Assembly: GCF_022965805.1 (NCBI RefSeq)
Contig: NC_133110.1
Location: 29,818,668-29,882,667, forward strand
Direction: 5' to 3'
Source: Primulina eburnea
Lineage: Eukaryota > Streptophyta > Magnoliopsida > Lamiales > Gesneriaceae
Length of the DNA stretch: 64,000 bases
Translations under genes and position numbers: made by a program
In this document: one piece after another, positions 47,201 to 58,612 of the stretch
How positions within the stretch are numbered: the first letter of the stretch is position 1
Layout of the letters: every line of letters starts with the position of its first letter
The notes under the pieces: model-generated
The model's database searches: none
Seen by the model: the letters and a program-made list of their open reading frames with translations, nothing else
What the model was told of the DNA's origin: nothing

Positions 47201-48718
47201 TTACTGATGGATTTGCAGAGAGAGGATATTGATCTGGTGATTCCAGGCACCATTGCTCGTCTTTCAGCGTTAGTTATTCGATCTTCATTGACGGACAGGA
47301 TTCGTAGAGAGCAGTCGACTGATGTTCAGTTGACAGAGTTGAGAGATAGAGCAGAGATTAGAGGTAATTCAGAGTTTGCCTTGAATGGTGATGGTTTGGT
47401 GACTTTCAGAGGTCGTATTTGTGTTCCTGTTGGCGATGATATTCGTAGAGATATTCTGACAGAGGCTCATACCGCGCCGTATTCGATTCATCCAGGCAGT
47501 ACGAAGATGTATCAGGATCTTCGTCGACTCTACTGGTGGCCAGGTATGAAGAAGGATGTTGCCGTGTTCATTTCTCAGTGCCTTACTTGTCAGCAGGTGA
47601 AGATTGAGCACCAGAGACCTGCTGGGACATTGTTGTCGTTGCCGATTCCTCAGTGGAAGTGGGAGCATATTACGATGGATTTCGTGACTGGTCTTCCCAG
47701 AGTGCGGAGAGGTTTCAATTCTATTTGGGTTATCGTTGATAGATTGACTAAGTCAGCGCACTTTCTTCCAGTCAAGACGACGTATTCGATGAACCAGTAT
47801 GCCGAGGACTACATAGCAGAGATTGTCAGACTTCATGGTGTTCCTGTGTCGATCGTGTCTGATCGTGACCCCAGATTTACTTCAGAGTTTTGGAAGAGTT
47901 TGCACAGAGCTATGGGTTCGCGATTAGCGTTCAGTACAGCCTATCATCCTCAGAGTGATGGTCAGTCAGAGAGAGTCATTCAGATTCTTGAGGATATGCT
48001 CAGAGCTTGTACTATAGACTTTCCAAGTAGCTGGGATTCTTTGTTGCCTTTGGCTGAGTTCACTTATAATAATAGCTACCAGGCGACGATTGGCATGGCA
48101 CCGTATGAGGCACTTTATGGCAGGAAGTGCAGGTCTCCCTTGTATTGGGACGAGGTTGGTGAGAGGAAGATGTTGGGACCAGAGTTGGTCCAGCAGACTT
48201 CTGATGTTGTTGCTGTTATCAGAGAAAGGATGAAGACTGCCCAGTCCAGACAGAAGAGCTATGCAGATGTTCGTCGCAGACCTTTGCAGTTCGAGATTGG
48301 CGACCACGTGTTTCTGAAGATAGCACCTCTCAAGGGTGTGATGAGATTTGGTAAGAAGGGCAAGTTGAGTCCTAGATTTATTGGTCCATTCGAGATATTG
48401 GACAGAGTTGGCGATCGAGCCTACAGATTAGCCCTACCTCCAGATCTTGACAGAGTTCATAATGTGTTTCACGTTTCGATGCTCAGGAAGTATGTTACAG
48501 ATCCTTCCCATGTTCTACGCCATGAGCCATTGGACTTGACGCCGAATTTGACATATCAAGAGATTCCGATTCAGATTTTGGATCGCACAGTTAGAGTTCT
48601 GAGGAACAAAGAGATCGGCATTGTCAAAGTTCTTTGGAGGAACCATTTGTTAGAGGAGGCTACGTGGGAACCAGAGGATGAGATGAGAGAGAAGTATCCT
48701 GAGTTGTTCGTGCCGTGA
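44288..48718 (+). CDS. Gag-Pol polyprotein, Tekay-type chromovirus (element D)
   Basis: Uninterrupted frame of 1476 codons from ATG 44288. Same domain order as element C: Gag core from about residue 71; knuckle-like [12 protein letters not shown] near 290 and [14 protein letters not shown] near 308; protease DTGA at 366; RT with catalytic FIDD near 700-703; RNase H ([10 protein letters not shown] near 845); integrase zinc site and catalytic core starting with Asp near 1131, SDRDPRF and SDGQSERV; C-terminal chromodomain ([19 protein letters not shown]). Differences from C are scattered substitutions concentrated in the Gag linker before the knuckles. With near-identical LTRs and all catalytic residues present, D is a good candidate for an active master copy. 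Its integration into a satellite agrees with chromodomain targeting known for this group. Confidence 0.96.
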   Translation: MPPKRKASEGEDSSSSRVVDEFGKLLKEQAKVHSEQIQQLLRLQGAGQGRGQGRGQVAPVAVGSDAIFSAFKRMDPPEFPGSSDPLAAVEWVKALEAIFDHLHYEDRDRISCAVFMLVKAARLWWNATKVGIDVSTLKWSEFTELFYDKYFPDALRARKVTEFLELRQGSLNVDEYILRFEEGCLFAPYIATSDKDKGAHFIRGLRAEIRRDINMSKAVTFKEIVSKALLAEQDEKDIARERQARHQANVQRGQSSGQRGRDRFKGKGKVDQSPRPPSVPVAPSDSERSLCPKCGRPHRGECRFGTRSCYRCGMPGHISRDCPRGASQEKVQGRIFSMTKEGINRNSSVISSSILISGRVATTLIDTGATHSFMSELFLRSLGIVPSVIPLQLSVVLPSGDVLCPTSIVYACPVRFVDREVFADLIVIPMVAFDVILGMDWLSTYRAVIDCVAKTVTFADDGQGGVLASSGTSLVLPFISCLDAERLLCRGCDVFLASVVDMDRLIKLNIDDIDVVREFADVFEDDVPGLPPDRDVEFVIDLAPGTVPISKAPYRMAPTEMKELKTQLQDLLDKGFIRPSSSPWGAPVLFVKKKDGSLRLCIDYRELNKVTIKNKYPLPRIDDLFDQLQGATVFSKIDLRSGYYQLKVRESDIPKTAFRTRYGHYEFLVMSFGLTNAPSVFMDLMNRVFKPYLDSFVIVFIDDILIYSKTRELHSEHLRVVLQLLRERRLFAKLKKCEFWLDQISFLGHVVSRDGIAVDPMKIEAIQKWPIPTTVSEVRSFLGLAGYYRRFISDFSKIALPLSNLTRKTVKFEWSIDCQSAFQELKDRLTSAPILALPSGSEDFVVFTDASKKGLGAVLMQRGKVIAYASRQLKDYEKNYPTHDLELAAVVFALKIWRHYLYGEKCEIFTDHKSLKYLFSQKELNMRQRRWLELVKDYDVTISYHPGKANVVADALSRKSSVSLSSLIQRPLLMDLQREDIDLVIPGTIARLSALVIRSSLTDRIRREQSTDVQLTELRDRAEIRGNSEFALNGDGLVTFRGRICVPVGDDIRRDILTEAHTAPYSIHPGSTKMYQDLRRLYWWPGMKKDVAVFISQCLTCQQVKIEHQRPAGTLLSLPIPQWKWEHITMDFVTGLPRVRRGFNSIWVIVDRLTKSAHFLPVKTTYSMNQYAEDYIAEIVRLHGVPVSIVSDRDPRFTSEFWKSLHRAMGSRLAFSTAYHPQSDGQSERVIQILEDMLRACTIDFPSSWDSLLPLAEFTYNNSYQATIGMAPYEALYGRKCRSPLYWDEVGERKMLGPELVQQTSDVVAVIRERMKTAQSRQKSYADVRRRPLQFEIGDHVFLKIAPLKGVMRFGKKGKLSPRFIGPFEILDRVGDRAYRLALPPDLDRVHNVFHVSMLRKYVTDPSHVLRHEPLDLTPNLTYQEIPIQILDRTVRVLRNKEIGIVKVLWRNHLLEEATWEPEDEMREKYPELFVP

Positions 48719-48745
48719 CGTCAATTTCGCGGACGAAATTCCCTT

Positions 48746-48758
48746 AAGGGGGGGAGAT
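48746..48758 (+). other. Element D polypurine tract
   Basis: aagggggggagat directly before the 3' LTR. Confidence 0.85.
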
Positions 48759-50343
48759 TGTAATAGCCGAGCCCGGTGTACGGTACGATTTAAGTTTCGT
48801 TTGTTATTTGGGATATTTGATTAGATGTTCAGAGTTGTATTTTTGGGCTATAGTATTGTTAGTTTTATTGTCTTGAGGTGTTAGTTGATGTTGGTTGTTC
48901 GTTTCAGAGTTTCGGATCGATTTTAGTTGCATTGGAGGTGATCTTGGCCGTGACCTTAGTGCACCCGCGGTAGTGCAAGGAGTGCACCCGCGGTCGACTG
49001 TTCCAGTTTTTGTGTTGGAGGGCCGTAGCATCACCGCACCCGCGGTGATGCAGTGACCGCACCCGCGGTGTGTAGCGCACCCGCGGTGCTTGCAGTACCG
49101 CACCCGCGGTGTCTGTGGTTCAGGATTTTTGTGGACTGCCGAAAGCTCAGCGCACCCGCGGCTTTTGTGTTGGCGCACCCGCGGTGATGAACAGTAGAGG
49201 TATGGTCGAGATTTATAGTACCTTTTTGATGGATTTGACTTCATTCTTTCCTCTTTTCATTTCGAAATTCTCTCCATTTCAAGGGTTTTCAGCCATTTCT
49301 TTCCTTTCCTATCTTCGATTCAGGCGTTTGTTTGGAATTTCGACTTGAGTTCGACGTTCTCCTTGGTGCTAGGAAGCTTGGGTAAGCTTTTGGTGCGATT
49401 CTGTTAAGTTGTAAATTAAGAGTTGTTTAGGTGGGTTGTTTATGTGGATTTATGGATTATTTAGCTTGTAATCTTGGATATTTAGTTGATATTGGTGTTA
49501 TTTGTGGATTATTTGTTGTAGGTGGTGATCAAGAGCTAAGTTGAGGTGTTTGTTGTGGTTTGTAAGTGGAAATTCATTCCTTTTGCTCACATGATTTTAT
49601 ATGTATGTGTTTCAAAGAGTTTATTGTGTTATTCCCTTTCATTTGATCCATAGTATGTATTGTTATATGTATTGGAGGCATTGTATGTCTCATTATTGAT
49701 TAAAGGGAATACAAAGAGATATATAGAGTTCAAAGTGATTGTTAAAACCAGAGAAGAGTTTAAATGTTTTCGGATTGATAAATACATAGTCAGAGATTGC
49801 ATGCAATATTAGATGATCATCGCCTATAGGCTTATATCCCTCAGAGTTATCGGTATTTATATCGATTTGGGATACGAGCACCCCAGAGCAGAGATACTAT
49901 TGATATCAATCCCCAGAGCAAAAGAGAAATACCATCATATTTTTATGCTATTGCTATGTTATTGATATTCAGAGTTTACAGTTCAGAGTTGATGGTATTT
50001 ATGATTTCAAAGAGATGTTTTACAGAGTTATTGTTCATTGTTATATAAGAGTTCCACTTGCTGAGATTTATTCTCATTTCAGTTATTTTCATGTGATGCA
50101 GATCAGAGTTGTGCCCCGGGACGTTAACTGTGGATTGGGGGTCATATGCATACACCGTTGGAAGGAGGATTTTGGCATGATCATAGGAATGATGTTTTGT
50201 TTTTGTTATGTCATTTAAATGATCATGTATTTATTTTGTAAAGATATTTGATGAAATGTATTTTGAAACTCCTTCCGTATATTTTAAAGAGAAAAATTTT
50301 ATTTCCGCTGCGTATTTATTTTAAAAGAGGTCAGGGTGTCACA
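48759..50343 (+). repeat. Element D 3' LTR (1585 bp)
   Basis: Colinear with 42566-44151 at offset 6193, then 6192 after a one-base gap near 49407. It is followed by gcttc and the resumed satellite. Confidence 0.94.
48959..49185 (+). promoter_or_regulatory. U3 motif cluster, element D 3' LTR
   Basis: The same eight motifs as in the 5' LTR, with no copy-number change. Confidence 0.6.
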
Positions 50344-51918
50344 GCTTCAAACTTTTCGGATTTGTTTTTTAGATAAGTCGTTAGGTTGCATGGCATGCCT
50401 AGGACTATTGTTTCTGGTCGCGATGTTAAATTCTTGAGTTACTTTTGGTAGACTTTATGGGCTAAACTTGGCACAAAATTGTTGTTTTCTACTACTTGTC
50501 ATCCTCAAACGGATGGGCAAACTGAAGTTGTCAATAGAACTTTGGGAACACTTTTGCGTGCTATTCTTAAAAAGAACTTGGATTGACATGTCTATGGACT
50601 TTATTTTGGGGTTGCCTAGAACTAAGAAGGGGAGGGATTCTATTTTTGTTGTTAAGGATAGATTCTCTAAGATGGCACATTTTGTAGCTTGTCATAAAAT
50701 CGATGATGCTTCAAACATGGCGGATTTGTTCTTTATAGAAGTCGCTAGGTTTCATGACATGCCTAGGACTAATGTTTCAGGTCACGATGTTAAATTCTTG
50801 AGTTACTTTTGGAATACTTTATGGGCTAAACTTGGCACAAAATTGTTGGTTTTTACTACTTGTCATCCTCAAACGGATGGACAAACTGAAGTTGTCAACA
50901 GAACTTTGGGAACACTTTTGCGTGCTATTCTTAAAAAGAACTTGGATTGACATTTCAATGGTCTTTATTTTGGGGTTGCCTAGGACTAAGAAGGGGAGGG
51001 ATTCTATTTTTGTTGTTGTGGATAGATTCTCTAAGATGGCACATTTTATAGCTTGTCATAAAACCGATGATGCTTCAAACATTGCGGATTTTCTTTTTAG
51101 ATAAGTCGTTAGGTTGCATGGCATGCCTAGGACTATTGTTTCTGGTCGCGATGTTAAATTCTTGGGTTACTTTTGGTAGACTTTATGGGCTAAACTTGGC
51201 ACAAAATTGTTGTTTTCTACTACTTGTCCTCCTCAAACGGATGGACAAACTGAAGTTGTCAATAGAACTTTGGGAACACTTTTGCGTGCTATTCTTAAAA
51301 AGAACTTGGATTGACATTTCTATGGACGTATTTTGGGGTTGCCTAGGACAAAGAAGGGGAGGGATTCTATTTTTGTTGTGGATAGATTCTCTAAGATGGC
51401 ACATTTTATTGCTTGTCATAAAATCGATGATGCTTCGAACATTGCGGATTTGTTCTTTAGAGAAGTCGTTAGGTTGCATGGCATGCCTAGGACTATTGTT
51501 TCTGGTCGCGATGTTAAATTCTTGAGTTACTTTTGGTAGACTTTATGGGCTAAACTTGGCACAAAATTGTTGTTTTCTACTACTTGTCATCCTCAAACTG
51601 ATTGACGAACTGAAGTTGTCAATAGAACTTTGTGAACACTTTTGCGTGCTATTCTTAAAAAGAACTTGGATTGGCTTTTCTATGGACTTTATTTTGGGGT
51701 TGCCTAGGACTAAGAAGGGGAGGGATTCTATTTTTGTTGTTGTGGATGGATTCTCTAAGATGGCACATTTTATAGCTTGTCATAAAATCGATGATGCTTC
51801 AAACATTGCGGATTGGTTCTTTAGAGAAGTCGTTAGGTTGCATGGCATGCCTAGGACTATTGTTTCTGGTCGCGGTGTTAAATTCTTGAGTTACTTTTGG
51901 AAGACTTTATGGGATAAA
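50344..51918 (+). repeat. Integrase-core satellite, block 3
   Basis: About 4.3 monomers with landmarks at 50393, 50757, 51121, 51481 and 51845. The monomer cut by D is complete if D is removed. It stops within atgggataaac at about 51917, where element F sequence begins with no target duplication and only a short aac overlap. Confidence 0.93.
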
Positions 51919-52200
51919 CATGTTCTTATCAAGAGTTTTATAGAGAATGTCTTTTGCTACGTTGTCTAAGTTTGCTTTCTTTTTATCTTCAGCGGTCCAT
52001 TCAGATCTGTGCTTCTCCATCATTTGAGGAGCACCTTCAGTTATCCCAACAGCCGTGTTTGCTTTCATTATCTTCATTGGTCCATCAGTTATTACAAACC
52101 ACATATCGTCATCCTGAGCTGCCAGATGTGCCTGCATACGAATTTTCCAATCGTCATAATCTTCTTTGGAAAACATAGGGATTTTGTTGAAAGAAGCCAT
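51919..52200 (-). pseudogene. Truncated second gag of element F
   Basis: From ATG at 52200 (an in-frame TTG at 52209 is not a likely start) it reads the same as the start of the full gag: ASFNKIPMFSKEDYDDW to [10 protein letters not shown]. It ends at the satellite junction. It differs from the full copy by one residue (Pro for His near codon 60) and a silent-type change. Together with the LTR at 52250 it shows that two F units once lay in tandem sharing one LTR. Confidence 0.9.
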
Positions 52201-52235
52201 ATTATTCAAGATATATCAATGTTTGAGAAGAACCC

Positions 52236-52247
52236 GCTCTGATACCA
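52236..52247 (-). other. Primer-binding site of the truncated F copy
   Basis: Minus strand TGGTATCAGAGC, 2 bp from the LTR at 52250. Its presence downstream of a 3' LTR confirms the tandem arrangement. Confidence 0.9.
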
Positions 52248-52249
52248 AT

Positions 52250-53401
52250 TGTTAGGATCGAGAAAGAGTTAAGAGGGGGGGTGAATGAACTCTTTCACAT
52301 TTTCTTTTGTAAAATATATTTTCAACCGTTTTTAGGCGGTTCGAAATACTTCTCTCTCAAACGGTCGAAAGAGGTGAACCACAGAAATGTGCGGAAGATG
52401 GTTCACTTCCTTTTGACAGATATTTCTCAAATATTTAGTGATCTAAACAACAAGAATATCAATAACAGATTGCATAAGATAAATGACACAGTATTTTATG
52501 GATGTTCGGAGATTAAATACTCCTACGTCACCCCTTCTTCCTTGGTAGGAAGGAATCCACTAAAAGACTTTGACTTTACAAATCGTTTGTAACAGCCCAA
52601 TCCAATCAGGACTTATCCCATTGCCTGTTTTGGAACTCCTAGTGATCACTTTACACTTCTGGATGTTTACGAACCCTCAGTTCACCAGACTTCCAAACTT
52701 TAATCAAGTAACCATAGGTTATTGATAAAACAGTAGTTTGTTTTGGTAGCACGAAAGGATCCTTGAGAGATCAAATATGTGACTGTAAAGCTGCGTGCAA
52801 ATGAGCGATAATGAAGATATGAACTGTGAATGCGCTCTAAGATTTTTGTGAAGGCAAGCTGAAAGACTTCTTTCAATCAGTGTTAGAGTTGTGTAGCTTG
52901 CTTGTCTAGCTTTCATTTCTTTCCAGATAATATAACCGAGTGATGTAACGGTCAGAAAGTACATTTACCGTAAACCTGAGCTCCTGAATCAGATGAGTCA
53001 TTTTCTCATTTATGAGCAATAAATACTTGTATTTAAACTTCCTTTTGCTTATCATAAATTTGAAGCTCTTTTCTTGAGGTTTACTCCTTTGAGCGACTGT
53101 ACATGCAGCAGTAGGATATGAAAACTGTCTCTGAATGTCTTTTCTAGGAAAGAGTTATTAATGCATATCTTCCTTGGAATTGATGTGAGATCGTTGACTT
53201 TCGAGAATTTGAATTGCATTCAACCGGTCAGGGAATGTTGGAAATCAATAAGTAGATCTCTTAAATGAAACGACTGAACCATAAGGAATAGACGGTTGAA
53301 AACTAGCGGTTGAGAATTTCTAACCGCGGTTGAGAATTTCTAACCGCGGTTGATTTCTAATTTATCATATACCAAAATTCCTGAAATTTCATTTCTTAAC
53401 A
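52250..53401 (-). repeat. Element F 3' LTR, shared with the truncated copy (1152 bp)
   Basis: Plus orientation TGTTAGGATCG to CTTAACA. It is colinear with 62484-63635 at offset 10234. It contains a double 22-bp repeat with aaccgcggtt palindromes near 53305-53352. Small frames in it (52281-52592, 52719-52964) recur in the other LTR and are not genes. Confidence 0.94.
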
Positions 53402-53417
53402 ATTTCCCCCTTTTTGG
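53402..53417 (-). other. Element F polypurine tract
   Basis: Plus strand atttccccctttttgg; in element sense a purine run ending at the 3' LTR. Confidence 0.85.
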
Positions 53418-53468
53418 TGATGATAAAACTGAGCTGAAATTCTATTAGCCAAATCAGAGACAATCTTG

Positions 53469-56228
53469 CTATTTCTTGGATTCTGAATTTTTGGCTTCCT
53501 TTGTTTTAAGAGCGGCCAATTCCTTTTGAATACGCTTTTCTTGCTTTCTCTTTTCTTGCTCTTTTTCCCCCTTTTTGAAATCACCATATACCAGAAAGTC
53601 AATGATTTCTGTTAGCTGAGCTCCTTGAGCATCCATCCTTTGTTCAATACGAGTGATTTGAGAGGAAAGACCAAGACACATATTGACACTTATCGTATGA
53701 TTGTTGGAAGCCTTTGAATTGAGAACATCAAAATCCTTAGCTATACTGCTTTTGATAGACCGTAGATCCTCTTTTAGATCAAAATTTTTGTGGTTAAGAG
53801 CGAGGATAGACTGATCCATATTGCCAAGTCGACTGAGCAGATCCTGACGAAAGTTTGCTTCGACAACTACTTCGTCCGCAGGGTCGAACAATTCTTGGAC
53901 TTCAGCTGCTTTGGGATCACCGAGAAGTTTGCCTTTGAAAGCGATTAATTTAGAGGATGTGGCTTTGGCAGAATATGGCGATGGGTTAATAGCAGTGGGG
54001 TCATCTGCGATACTTTCAATAAATTTATCAATGTCGTCATTTGATACAGAAGATGCTGCTCTAATGATCTTGGATTCTTCTGAGTTGTCAATTCGGTCAG
54101 CAGCAGAAAAAGGTTGTGAGGAGATGGTTATCTCAGCTGGCGGAATGTCTGTCAAAGAAGCTGAGGGCTGCGTGTGAAGTTCCATGGAAGCAACAACCGG
54201 GAGAGGATCTATCGAAGATACAATAGAGTCCTGATATGGTTGAACAGCGTCAAAGTCAGAGAGAAATCGTTCTGCTTCATCAACTGAAAGAACTGAAGCT
54301 CTGACTGACTCAATGACAGGCTGAGAGGCAAGGATGCCAGCATCGGAATGTGGTGACGAAGAGACTGGGACAATTTCTGGACCGCATTGTTGGATGGGAA
54401 AGACAGAATCTTTGTTCAGAGGTGGGTCAGACGGTGTATGAACCGTGTCTTGAGTAGTTGATTGAATCGGTTCAACGATAACCGTAGGTAGTGCAGATTT
54501 ATCATGTGGAGTAGATAAAACATCTGGACAAGTGGGAGATGCTACCTGTTGATCTGACGGTTGAGTTTCCGGAACGAGTTTTAGCTCCAGTTGAGCTGCG
54601 GTCGGAATGCCCTGGGTAGAAAATTTAGAACTAGTGCAAGGGTGTGACGAGGAAGCCTTCGGAGAAGACTTTGTGGGAACTGTTTCTGTGCTAAAATCAT
54701 CATGAATGTCCATCAAGGAATCAAATTTATTCTGTGCGGCACTGTCTGGAAGATGGAGCGAGTTTCGCATGAAAGCGATTGATGTAGCAAGAGACAGAGC
54801 ATCCATTTCAAGTTGAGAAATTACTGCAGAGTCATCTTGAGCGGTAGGACTATTTGGATCAAAATTTTTCCTCTTTAACTGGATGATGATTCTGAGAGTG
54901 CTCTCTTTCATTTGAATTTCTATGAAATCACGTCTTTGAAGAGCGGTTGGAATGTCTGTTGTTTCTGCCCATTCCAAAATAGACCGTTCAAGCTTGGCTG
55001 CAGTCTGTATCTTCCCGGTTTCGAGGAGTGAATCAAAAGAGATAGAAGTGCGATATTTTACCCATTTATCAAACTTCTTAATTTGGGACTCAACAGCTTC
55101 ACAAACACGCTGACTTGTGAGAACGATTGCCGTATGAACTGCATGGTTTTGCGGAGGGGTTGTACTCATAACCTGTTTGCCTTTGTCTGATGACAGAATG
55201 ATCGGAACTCCTGAATAAGATGATTGGATGTCCTTTTCTGTAATTTGAATACTTTTCAACTTTGAAATCGAGGCTGATGGGATAGGTGCAGGAATAAGTG
55301 GTGCAGAGATATGCTTGATTAACTTAATCTTTGTTACTTTGGCAGGAGCGGTCCGTTTCTTTTTGAACACCTGAGAGACCGGAATATCATCCTTAGTTTC
55401 CTCGTCAGAACTGGATTTCAGAACCAATTTTCTCTTAGTTTCCTTGGGAGTGGAGGCAGTTGCTTTCTTTTGTTTCACAAATTCAACTCCAGTTTCTGTT
55501 TTGATGTGGACGAATTCTTCATCTGTCGGTTTGTTTTTCGATATAAATTTGTCGACCGATACCCATGAAAACAGTTTGGTTTAATCGACTTCAATCATCT
55601 CAACTGGTTGAGCACCGGCAGAAAGTAGCATATGGCAGATTTGAACTGCAAACCCTTGAGATTGGTTGACTTTCTTTACCATGGCCACCAGAATGTTGAA
55701 GAGGATATCAGACCAATTGACTCCTAATTGAGAAGAAATGGTTGCCATAACAAGAAATTTTTCCAGTGTAATCTTATCATAAGCACCAGCTTTAGCAAGA
55801 ATTCCCTTAGCCACAATATCAGCTAACAGTCGATATTCAATTTTTAGATCTCGCTTTTGACAAGTTGGATGAGAGATAGGAGAGGCAGTAAGGGAGAAAG
55901 TTTGACGCCAAATGTCAATATTACCACCTGGTAATGTAGAGAAGTCAGTAATGCCAGCCGTAGGTAACTTAAACAAATCAGCAAACACCTTCTGGGTGAA
56001 AGTAAAATGTTTGTCCTGAACAGAGCATATAATTTCTCCATTCTTCATGTGAGCAGTTTCAAAGAACTCGTTCAGCAGTAATTCAGAGTATGAGTATCGA
56101 CAACCCAGAAAAGTTCGAAGCCCAGATTCTTCAAGTGTACGGAACATGGCCTTCATTGGTTTGTTAGGCATAGAATAAACAGATGGAAAGTTGATGGCCA
56201 CTGTATTCTGAGAGATGGATGCAGCCAT
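53469..56228 (-). pseudogene. Extra 3' ORF of element F (env-position protein), one nonsense codon
   Basis: Two open stretches, 56228-55581 and 55478-53469, lie in the same frame and are separated by a single TAA at 55581-55583. Without it the frame would be 919 codons. It lies between RNase H and the 3' LTR, where Sirevirus elements carry an envelope-like or unknown ORF. N-terminal part: a globular region (VYSMPNKPMKAMFRTLEESG, KHFTFTQKVFADLFKLPT) of a type widespread in plant transposon ORFs; then a Lys-rich basic stretch (KRKLVLKSSSDEETKDD, KKKRTAPAKVTKIKL); a long Ser/Pro/Thr-rich middle; and a C-terminal coiled-coil-like region (DLLSRLGNMDQSILALNHK) ending in a Lys/Glu helix. I see no signal peptide and no convincing membrane segment, so an envelope role is not supported. 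A nucleic-acid-binding or structural role is equally possible. Function unknown. Confidence 0.75.
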
Positions 56229-56748
56229 TTGAGGATACTAGAAAGGATTTTGGGAAGGTAGTTCCTGTAATGTGGACTGCAATAAGATGAGAAACGATTA
56301 AGTAAAAATATGTATGTCCGGTTCAAGGATGTACGAACATATCCATATAGAGGACTGTTGATATAGTGTGTTCAAAAATATTTTAAAATTTTGGACGGCG
56401 GCAAAATGAGTGTTTTTCAAATTTCAAGGAGATAACCGTCACGTCATATTGGGGCAGACGAAAAATAGTTTAGAGTGTGTTTTAAGAAAATGACGTGGAT
56501 CAATTCTGTCCACAAAATATGAACCGGATCATTAATATTATTAGGTAGAACCGGTTATAGACAATGATTAACATTCTTAACCATGTTCCCCCTAAACACG
56601 TGCATGAATGGGATAAAACCGTCGGTTGCATATGATAAAGACTCTTCACATTTCCCATCAGAGGCATGATGACATAAGCCCTCAACGCTTGATCTTCATC
56701 TATACATATCAGCAAAGATGTTAACATTATACTTCAAGGTTAAACAGG
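56229..56748 (-). other. Element F spacer upstream of the extra ORF
   Basis: About 520 bp with no supported gene. In plus orientation it lies between the start of the extra ORF and the antisense frame and is mildly AT-rich. A frame at 56500-56727 has no recognisable features. Confidence 0.6.
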
Positions 56749-57151
56749 ATGAATAGAGATAGCAGTCCTGATTTAGCTGAGGAGTTTATGAGGGATGTCT
56801 TGGCTGCCCGAAAGAAGACCATAATGGACAGAGTGCACGAAAAGCCTCTGGCCATTTGGGAGCGAGTTCACACAATACAGGCCATTATTGAAAGCGGGGA
56901 GGCTCTCTCTCCCAGAAATAAAGCGGCATTTGAAAAGATATCGGCGACGGCTTCGTGTCGCGGATAACGCTGGAGTCTTCTCTGACAACGGTGTTTATCT
57001 TCTCATGCTGCTGAAGGAGAAGAGGGCTCTGAAGAAGGTGGCCATCTCAGATGAGTTCTCACGTATTTCCTTAGGAAGGATGACTGGATGGTTAACCCTT
57101 TGGAGGTTGTACGTAGATAAAGAGATTGAGAGGGTTCGCCCCTGTCTCTGA
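56749..57151 (+). pseudogene. Antisense ORF in element F, frameshifted
   Basis: On the strand opposite to all other F genes. One frame runs from ATG 56749 (MNRDSSPDLAEEFMRDVL, RVHEKPLAIWERVHTIQA) and a second, overlapping near 56930-56965, continues from KRYRRRLRVADNAGVFSDNG to DKEIERVRPCL and a stop at 57151. Base composition is less AT-rich than the flanks and both halves look like coherent amphipathic protein, so I read them as one gene of about 134 codons split by a frameshift. A run of C and T and an aatgaaatattattt tail follow. Antisense ORFs are known in some gypsy (Tat/Ogre) elements. For a copia element I do not know a named family. Function unrecognised. Confidence 0.45.
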
Positions 57152-57241
57152 TGATGTACAAAACCCCCTTTCCCCCTTTTTTTTAATGAAATATTATTTT
57201 GCTTTGCTGCCAATCTAGAACATACTCAATAAATAAACATA

Positions 57242-58612
57242 TTATGACAAATCAGTTAGGCCAAGCATATTTCTAAAATGAGAGAACTTAGCCTCGGGTA
57301 AAGGTTTTGTAAAGATATCAGCCGTTTGTTGATCAGTGTGAACATATTCAAGCCGTATATCTTTCTTCATCACATGCTCTCGGATGAAGTGATGTCGAAT
57401 ATCAATATGTTTTGTCCGAGAGTGCATGACAGGATTGTATGTTATAGCTATTGCACTTGTATTGTCGCAAAATATAGGAGATTCAACCGCTTGAATTCCA
57501 TAGTCTTTTAACTGTTGCTGGATCCATAACATTTGAGCACAACAGCTTCCAGCTGCTAAATATTCTGCTTCAGCGGTTGATGTAGCGATAGATGTTTGCT
57601 TTTTGCTGGCCCATGAAATAAGTTTTTCCCCTAAAAATTGGCATGAGCCGCTTGTGCTTTTTCGATCAATTTTGCATCCTGCATAATCTGCATCTGAATA
57701 ACCTACAAGGTTAAAGCTTGAATCTTTGGGATACCAAAGACCTACATTTGTTGTTCCTTTCAAATATTTGAGTATGCGTTTAGAAGCAATAAAATGAGAT
57801 TGCATAGGATTAGCTTGAAACCGTGCACATAAGCATACAGCAAACATAATGTCCGGTCGACTTGCGGTTAGATACAGTAGAGATCCAATCAGTCCCCTAT
57901 ACATTTTTGTATCCACCGAAATTCCCCCTTCGTCTTTATCCAATTTGATTGATGAACTCATTGGAGTGCCAGCCGGAGAGCAATTTTCCATTCCAAATTT
58001 CTTTAACATATCTCGAGTATATTTGGCTTGATTAATGAAGATGCCATTTTCAGACTGCTTGACTTGCAGTCCTAAGAAATAATTTAATTCGCCCATCATA
58101 CTCATTTCAAATTGTTCCTGCATCATCTTTGAAAATCTTTCACAGAGCTTAGTATTAGTTGACCCAAAAATAATATCATCTACATATATTTGAACAAACA
58201 GTAAATGATCATTTTTGGAGAATGTAAATAAAGTCTTATCGATTGTACCAATAGAAAATCCATGATCAAGCAGAAATTTGGTTAGTGTATCATACCATGC
58301 TCTTGGGGCTTGTTTCAGTCCGTATAGCGCTTTATCCAATTTGTAAACATAGTCAGGAATTATATGATTAACAAAACCGGGTGGTTGTTCTACATAAACT
58401 TCCTCATTTAGCATACCATTTAGAAAGGCAGATTTAACATCCATTTGATATACTTTGAAGTTTTTAAAAGCTGCAAATGCTAGAAATATTCTAATGGCTT
58501 CTAATCGAGCAACTGGGGCAAAAGATTCATCAAAGTCTATTCCTTCCTCCTGTCTATATCCTTGAGCCACTAGACGAGCCTTATTTCTTATGATTAAACC
58601 ACTTTCATTCAT
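57242..58612 (-). pseudogene. RT-RNase H part of element F pol
   Basis: Open for 456 residues but offset by a frameshift from the integrase part, with an 8-bp overlap at 58605-58612. [33 protein letters not shown] (about 31-41), [11 protein letters not shown] with catalytic Asp at 58, and YVDDIIFGS with the Asp pair at 145-146. RNase [20 protein letters not shown] (about 310), [16 protein letters not shown] (about 345), and [15 protein letters not shown] near 400. It ends with [15 protein letters not shown]. All catalytic residues are present. The break is the missing continuity with the upstream WVYRN segment. Confidence 0.93.

Larger units (their letters stand above)
42566..50343 (+). mobile_element. 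Element D: intact Tekay/Del-type chromovirus
   Basis: A second complete copy of the C lineage, inserted in the satellite with exact target duplication gcttc (42561-42565, 50344-50348). LTRs are 1586 and 1585 bp. I see only one single-base indel and one or two substitutions between them, so it is very young. Primer site, polypurine tract and an uninterrupted gag-pol are all present. C and D have the same architecture and closely similar proteins but clearly diverged LTRs, so they are separate sublineages and not products of one burst. Confidence 0.96.

Noticed and set aside
53469..56228. Envelope glycoprotein call for the extra ORF of F
   Set aside because: Position fits, but no signal peptide, no clear membrane segment and a Lys-rich low-complexity composition.
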